Assembly (NCBI GenBank): GCA_016213505.1
Contig: JACRAF010000062.1
Coordinates: 1-34,141, forward strand
DNA length: 34,141 nt
DNA from: Devosia nanyangense
GTDB lineage: Bacteria > Pseudomonadota > Alphaproteobacteria > Rhizobiales > Devosiaceae
Direction of reading: 5' to 3'
The position numbers and the translations under genes were made by a program. Each line of letters opens with the position of its first letter. Position 1 is the stretch's first letter. Under the pieces are notes generated by a model. The model had not been told where the DNA came from. It saw nothing but the letters and a program-made list of their open reading frames with translations, and searched no databases. Shown here one piece after another: positions 31,825 through 34,141 of this stretch.

Positions 31825-31985
31825 CTGCTGTACCCACTCACTCGGCGCCGCCGCGCCAAAGGCGCCTTGGAGGCGGAAAAAATGGCCAGACTGTGAACGC
31901 GGCCATCACATTCAGATTGCGTTCACCAACCTGAACCCCGGCTGAACATCGATGCCCTGGTTCTGCCTTGTCGCGCTCGCGAACC

Positions 31986-32009
31986 GCAAAACCGGAAACC
32001 CACTTTTGC
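31986..32009. repeat. Small hairpin repeat after metF
   Basis: GCAAAA (31986-31991) and TTTTGC (32004-32009) flank ACCGGAAACCCAC-like sequence. On the minus strand it reads GCAAAAGTGGG then CCGGTTTTGC, a form often seen between Rhizobiales genes from memory. It begins about 11 bases past the metF stop and could serve as its 3' end. The rest of the 31825-32020 gap shows no gene. Confidence 0.45.
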
Positions 32010-32020
32010 TGCTCGCGCTC

Positions 32021-32917
32021 CTAGTCCGGCCGCACTCCCAGCAACCTGGCCAGCGCCAGCACCAGATTGGCGCGGTTGAGCGTGTAGAAATGGAACTCCG
32101 TGATGCCGTTGTCGACGAGTTCCAGCACCTGCTCGGCGGCGACCGCGGAGGCGACCAGGGCGTGCGTCTCGGGATCGTCCTCGAGGCCGTCGAAGCGCTC
32201 GGCCAGCCAGCCCGGGATCGAGGCGCCGCAGCGGGCCGCAAAGCCCGAAATCTGCTTGAACGAGTGGATCGGCTGGATGCCCGGCACGATCGACTGGGTG
32301 ATGCCGGCCTTGCGGGCGCGCTCGACGAAGCGGAAATAATCGTCGTTGTCGAAGAACATCTGGGTGATGGCCCGGTTCGCCCCCGCCTCGAGCTTGCGCT
32401 TCAGGTTCTCGATCTCGACGTCCCAGCTCGGACTCTGCGGATGCATTTCCGGGTAGGCGGCAACGGAAATGTCGAAATCGCCGATCTTGCGGATGCCGGC
32501 GACGAGCTCAGCGGCGCTGCGGTAGCCCTCGGGATGTGGCACGAACGGCTTGCCCGCGCCCTCGGGCGGGTCGCCGCGCAGCGCCACGATGTGCTTGATC
32601 CCCGCGGTCTTGTACGCGTGGATGACCTTGTCGACCTCGTCGCGCGAGGCGCCGACGCAGGTCAGATGCGCCGCCGCATTGACACCGGTCTCGGCCTTGA
32701 TCTGCGACACCATGCGCAGCGTTCGCTCTCGGGTCGAACCGCCGGCGCCGTAGGTCACCGAGACGAAGCGCGGGTGGAGCGGGGCGAGCTTGTGGATCGA
32801 TTCCCAGAACCGCTCCTCCATCGCATCGGTCTTGGGCGGGAAGAACTCGAACGACACCTGGAACGGCTTCTTTCCGCGCGGCTGGCGGCTGGCGCGGTGG
32901 TCGCTGGGGATGTTCAT
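32021..32917 (-). CDS. metF: 5,10-methylenetetrahydrofolate reductase
   Basis: This 298-residue FAD enzyme reduces methylene-THF to methyl-THF, the methyl source for methionine synthase. It is a TIM barrel with SFEFFPPKT near residue 22 (catalytic Glu), SVTYGAGGSTRERT, HLTCVGASRDE, VALRGDPP (FAD-binding) and QMFFDND. Length is that of the short bacterial enzyme without the regulatory domain. Its ATG overlaps the sahR stop by four bases, so the two form an operon tied to the SAM cycle. Confidence 0.97.
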   Translation of the reverse strand: MNIPSDHRASRQPRGKKPFQVSFEFFPPKTDAMEERFWESIHKLAPLHPRFVSVTYGAGGSTRERTLRMVSQIKAETGVNAAAHLTCVGASRDEVDKVIHAYKTAGIKHIVALRGDPPEGAGKPFVPHPEGYRSAAELVAGIRKIGDFDISVAAYPEMHPQSPSWDVEIENLKRKLEAGANRAITQMFFDNDDYFRFVERARKAGITQSIVPGIQPIHSFKQISGFAARCGASIPGWLAERFDGLEDDPETHALVASAVAAEQVLELVDNGITEFHFYTLNRANLVLALARLLGVRPD

Positions 32918-33873
32918 CTGGAATCCTGACGGTCGGCGAGACGCCAGAGGCAGACGGTCAGCCCCCCGGCGCCCGTGCTGGGCGGAAATGGCGTGAAATC
33001 GGCAACGACGAGGCCGGCGGCGCGGGCCCAGCCGGCCATCTGCGCCTCCGAGAGGCCGAGCCGGCGATGCGCGTGTTCGGCGCGCAGGAACTCGAGCTCA
33101 TGCGGCGCGAAATCGACGATCAGCATCTCGCCGCCAGGCTTCAGTGCGCGGCGCGCCTGGATCAGGGCCCGGCCCGGATCGTCGAAATAGTGCAGCACCT
33201 GGTGGATGACGATGAGATCGGCATGGCCGGAACTGCCATCGAGATCGGCGATATCGCCGAGCCGGACCTGTGCCTTGGCGATATTGGCCGCGCTGAGTTT
33301 GGCCCGCGCCACAGCGATCATTTCGCGGCTGGCGTCGAGGCCGATGGCGCGGTGATAGTGATCCTTGAGCAGCTCCAGCATGCGGCCGGTGCCGGTGCCC
33401 AGGTCGATCAGCAGGTCGACGACGCGGCCGCTGACGGCGGCGAGGATGGCGGCCTCGACCGCCTCCTCCGGCACGTGGAGCTGGCGCAATTCGTCCCAGC
33501 GCTCGGCGACTTTGGCGAAATAGGCCGCAGCCTGCGCCTGTTGCGCCGTGCGAACGGACTCGAGCCGCTGCCGGTCGCGGCCGCGGTCGGGATCGTCGCC
33601 GTCGAGCCGGGTCACCAGCCAGCGCCCGAGATCGCCAGCCGCGGTACTGTCGGCGAGACGGTAGTAGGCCCAGGCGCCTTCGGCATTGCGGGTGATGAGC
33701 CCGGCATCGGCGAGGAGTTTCAGGTGGCGGGAGACGCGCGGCTGGCTCTGCCCGAGGATTTCGGTCAGATCCTTGACCGTGTGCTCGCCCTCGGCGAGGA
33801 GCGCGAGCAGCCGCAGCCGGGTCGTCTCACCCGCCGCCCGCAAAGCCCCCACCAATGTCGCGGCATCCGCCAA
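32914..33873 (-). CDS. sahR: ArsR-family regulator fused to a SAM/SAH-binding methyltransferase domain (SahR-like)
   Basis: Residues about 8-75 form a winged helix of the ArsR type (TVKDLTEILGQSQPRVSRHLKLL). Residues about 115-319 form a class I methyltransferase fold with motif I DLGTGTGRM at 156-164 and a complete core. Proteins of this layout, called SahR, are known to sense S-adenosylhomocysteine and control the methionine cycle in Proteobacteria. The link to metF (four-base overlap) and a perfect palindrome in the promoter support that role. The start is TTG at 33873, preceded by GGAGGG at good spacing; no ATG is in frame nearby. Enzymatic activity is not implied. Confidence 0.88.
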   Translation of the reverse strand: MADAATLVGALRAAGETTRLRLLALLAEGEHTVKDLTEILGQSQPRVSRHLKLLADAGLITRNAEGAWAYYRLADSTAAGDLGRWLVTRLDGDDPDRGRDRQRLESVRTAQQAQAAAYFAKVAERWDELRQLHVPEEAVEAAILAAVSGRVVDLLIDLGTGTGRMLELLKDHYHRAIGLDASREMIAVARAKLSAANIAKAQVRLGDIADLDGSSGHADLIVIHQVLHYFDDPGRALIQARRALKPGGEMLIVDFAPHELEFLRAEHAHRRLGLSEAQMAGWARAAGLVVADFTPFPPSTGAGGLTVCLWRLADRQDSR

Positions 33874-33891
33874 ATCGCCCTCCGTCGAGAC

Positions 33892-33923
33892 ATAAAGATA
33901 TCTTTATATGTGTTGAATGGCAA
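33892..33923 (-). promoter_or_regulatory. sahR-metF promoter and SahR-like operator
   Basis: ATAAAGATATCTTTAT at 33892-33907 is a perfect 16-base palindrome. On the minus strand TTGCCA (complement of 33918-33923) and TATCTT (complement of 33895-33900) are 17 bases apart, so the -10 box lies inside the palindrome, about 20-30 bases before the start codon. Binding there would block RNA polymerase. Palindromes of this AAAGATATCTTT type are associated with SahR control from memory. Confidence 0.7.
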
Positions 33924-33934
33924 AGGGTTTGAAA

Positions 33935-34062
33935 GCGCCCAGCCGGAGATACCCGACACGCCATGGCGTTCGGGGTTTGGCTTGCCGTGGCCACAAGAGG
34001 GCCACGGACGGAGAGCGCTGGGCGCCTCCGAAATGTTTTTGCTAGGCGAGACGCCCAGCGCT
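33935..34062. other. Hairpin-rich non-coding region upstream of sahR
   Basis: Three hairpins follow one another: a near-palindrome centred on CGCCATGGCG (33951-33976), CCGTGGCC-7 bases-GGCCACGG (33985-34007), and 11-base arms AGCGCTGGGCG (34014-34024) with its complement (34052-34062). The core GCGCCCAGC also occurs at 33935-33943. I see no gene in it. It resembles a composite intergenic repeat next to the 61-base terminal repeat. Confidence 0.5.
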
Positions 34063-34080
34063 GCTCCGCGGCGGGGGTGT

Positions 34081-34141
34081 CGGAACCGTTCGGTCAAAGC
34101 GGCAAGAGCCGGTAAGCCGAAGAAACCCAAGCGATGCGACC
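34081..34141. repeat. 61-base terminal direct repeat, right copy
   Basis: This is identical to bases 1-61. Joining the two copies would give a 34080-base circle in which sahR and dodecin flank one non-coding stretch. Confidence 0.95.

Noticed and set aside
33874..34013. SAM riboswitch upstream of sahR-metF
   Set aside because: The distance from predicted transcript start to start codon is too short for an aptamer, and the hairpins lie upstream of the -35 box. The palindromic operator explains control better.

Overview
The window is GC-rich, chromosome-type DNA from an alphaproteobacterium, most likely of the order Hyphomicrobiales (Rhizobiales). The evidence is the tail of its division cluster (ftsQ-ftsA-ftsZ-lpxC-bamD-recN-ligA), an FtsZ of about 536 residues with a long linker, an ArsR-methyltransferase (SahR-type) regulator joined to metF, and Rhizobiales-like palindromic repeats. 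A Devosia-like family fits but is a guess.

Layout. Positions 1-5548 are a mixed housekeeping block: dodecin (-), prmA (+), a possible 44-residue protein with its own terminator (-), a large aminopeptidase P (+), and two exported proteins of unknown function (-). Positions 5567-29152 are one long minus-strand division and cell-wall (dcw) cluster. In transcription order it reads rsmH, ftsL, ftsI, murE, murF, mraY, [gap], ftsW, murG, murC, murB, ddlB, ftsQ, ftsA, ftsZ, terminator, lpxC, bamD, recN, ligA. Most neighbours overlap by 1-4 bases, so translation is probably coupled. Together they build and export lipid II, assemble the Z ring and septal synthase, start lipid A synthesis, insert outer-membrane proteins and repair DNA. 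Positions 29178-31824 hold a vapBC toxin-antitoxin pair, RNase P RNA, a J-domain protein and an exported protein. Positions 32021-33873 hold metF and sahR behind a palindromic operator.

The main oddity is that two genes expected in the cluster are absent, and each place is taken by a toxin-antitoxin module. murD, normally between mraY and ftsW, is missing; that gap holds an antisense Phd/VapC-type module whose toxin gene is frameshifted and lacks a normal start. mraZ, normally just before rsmH, is missing; that place holds an apparently intact vapBC with a perfect 25-base palindromic operator. murD is essential, so a copy should exist elsewhere in the genome.

The first and last 61 bases are identical. 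The window therefore looks like a contig closed on itself or one bounded by a repeat. It carries no replication genes, so I do not read it as a real plasmid.
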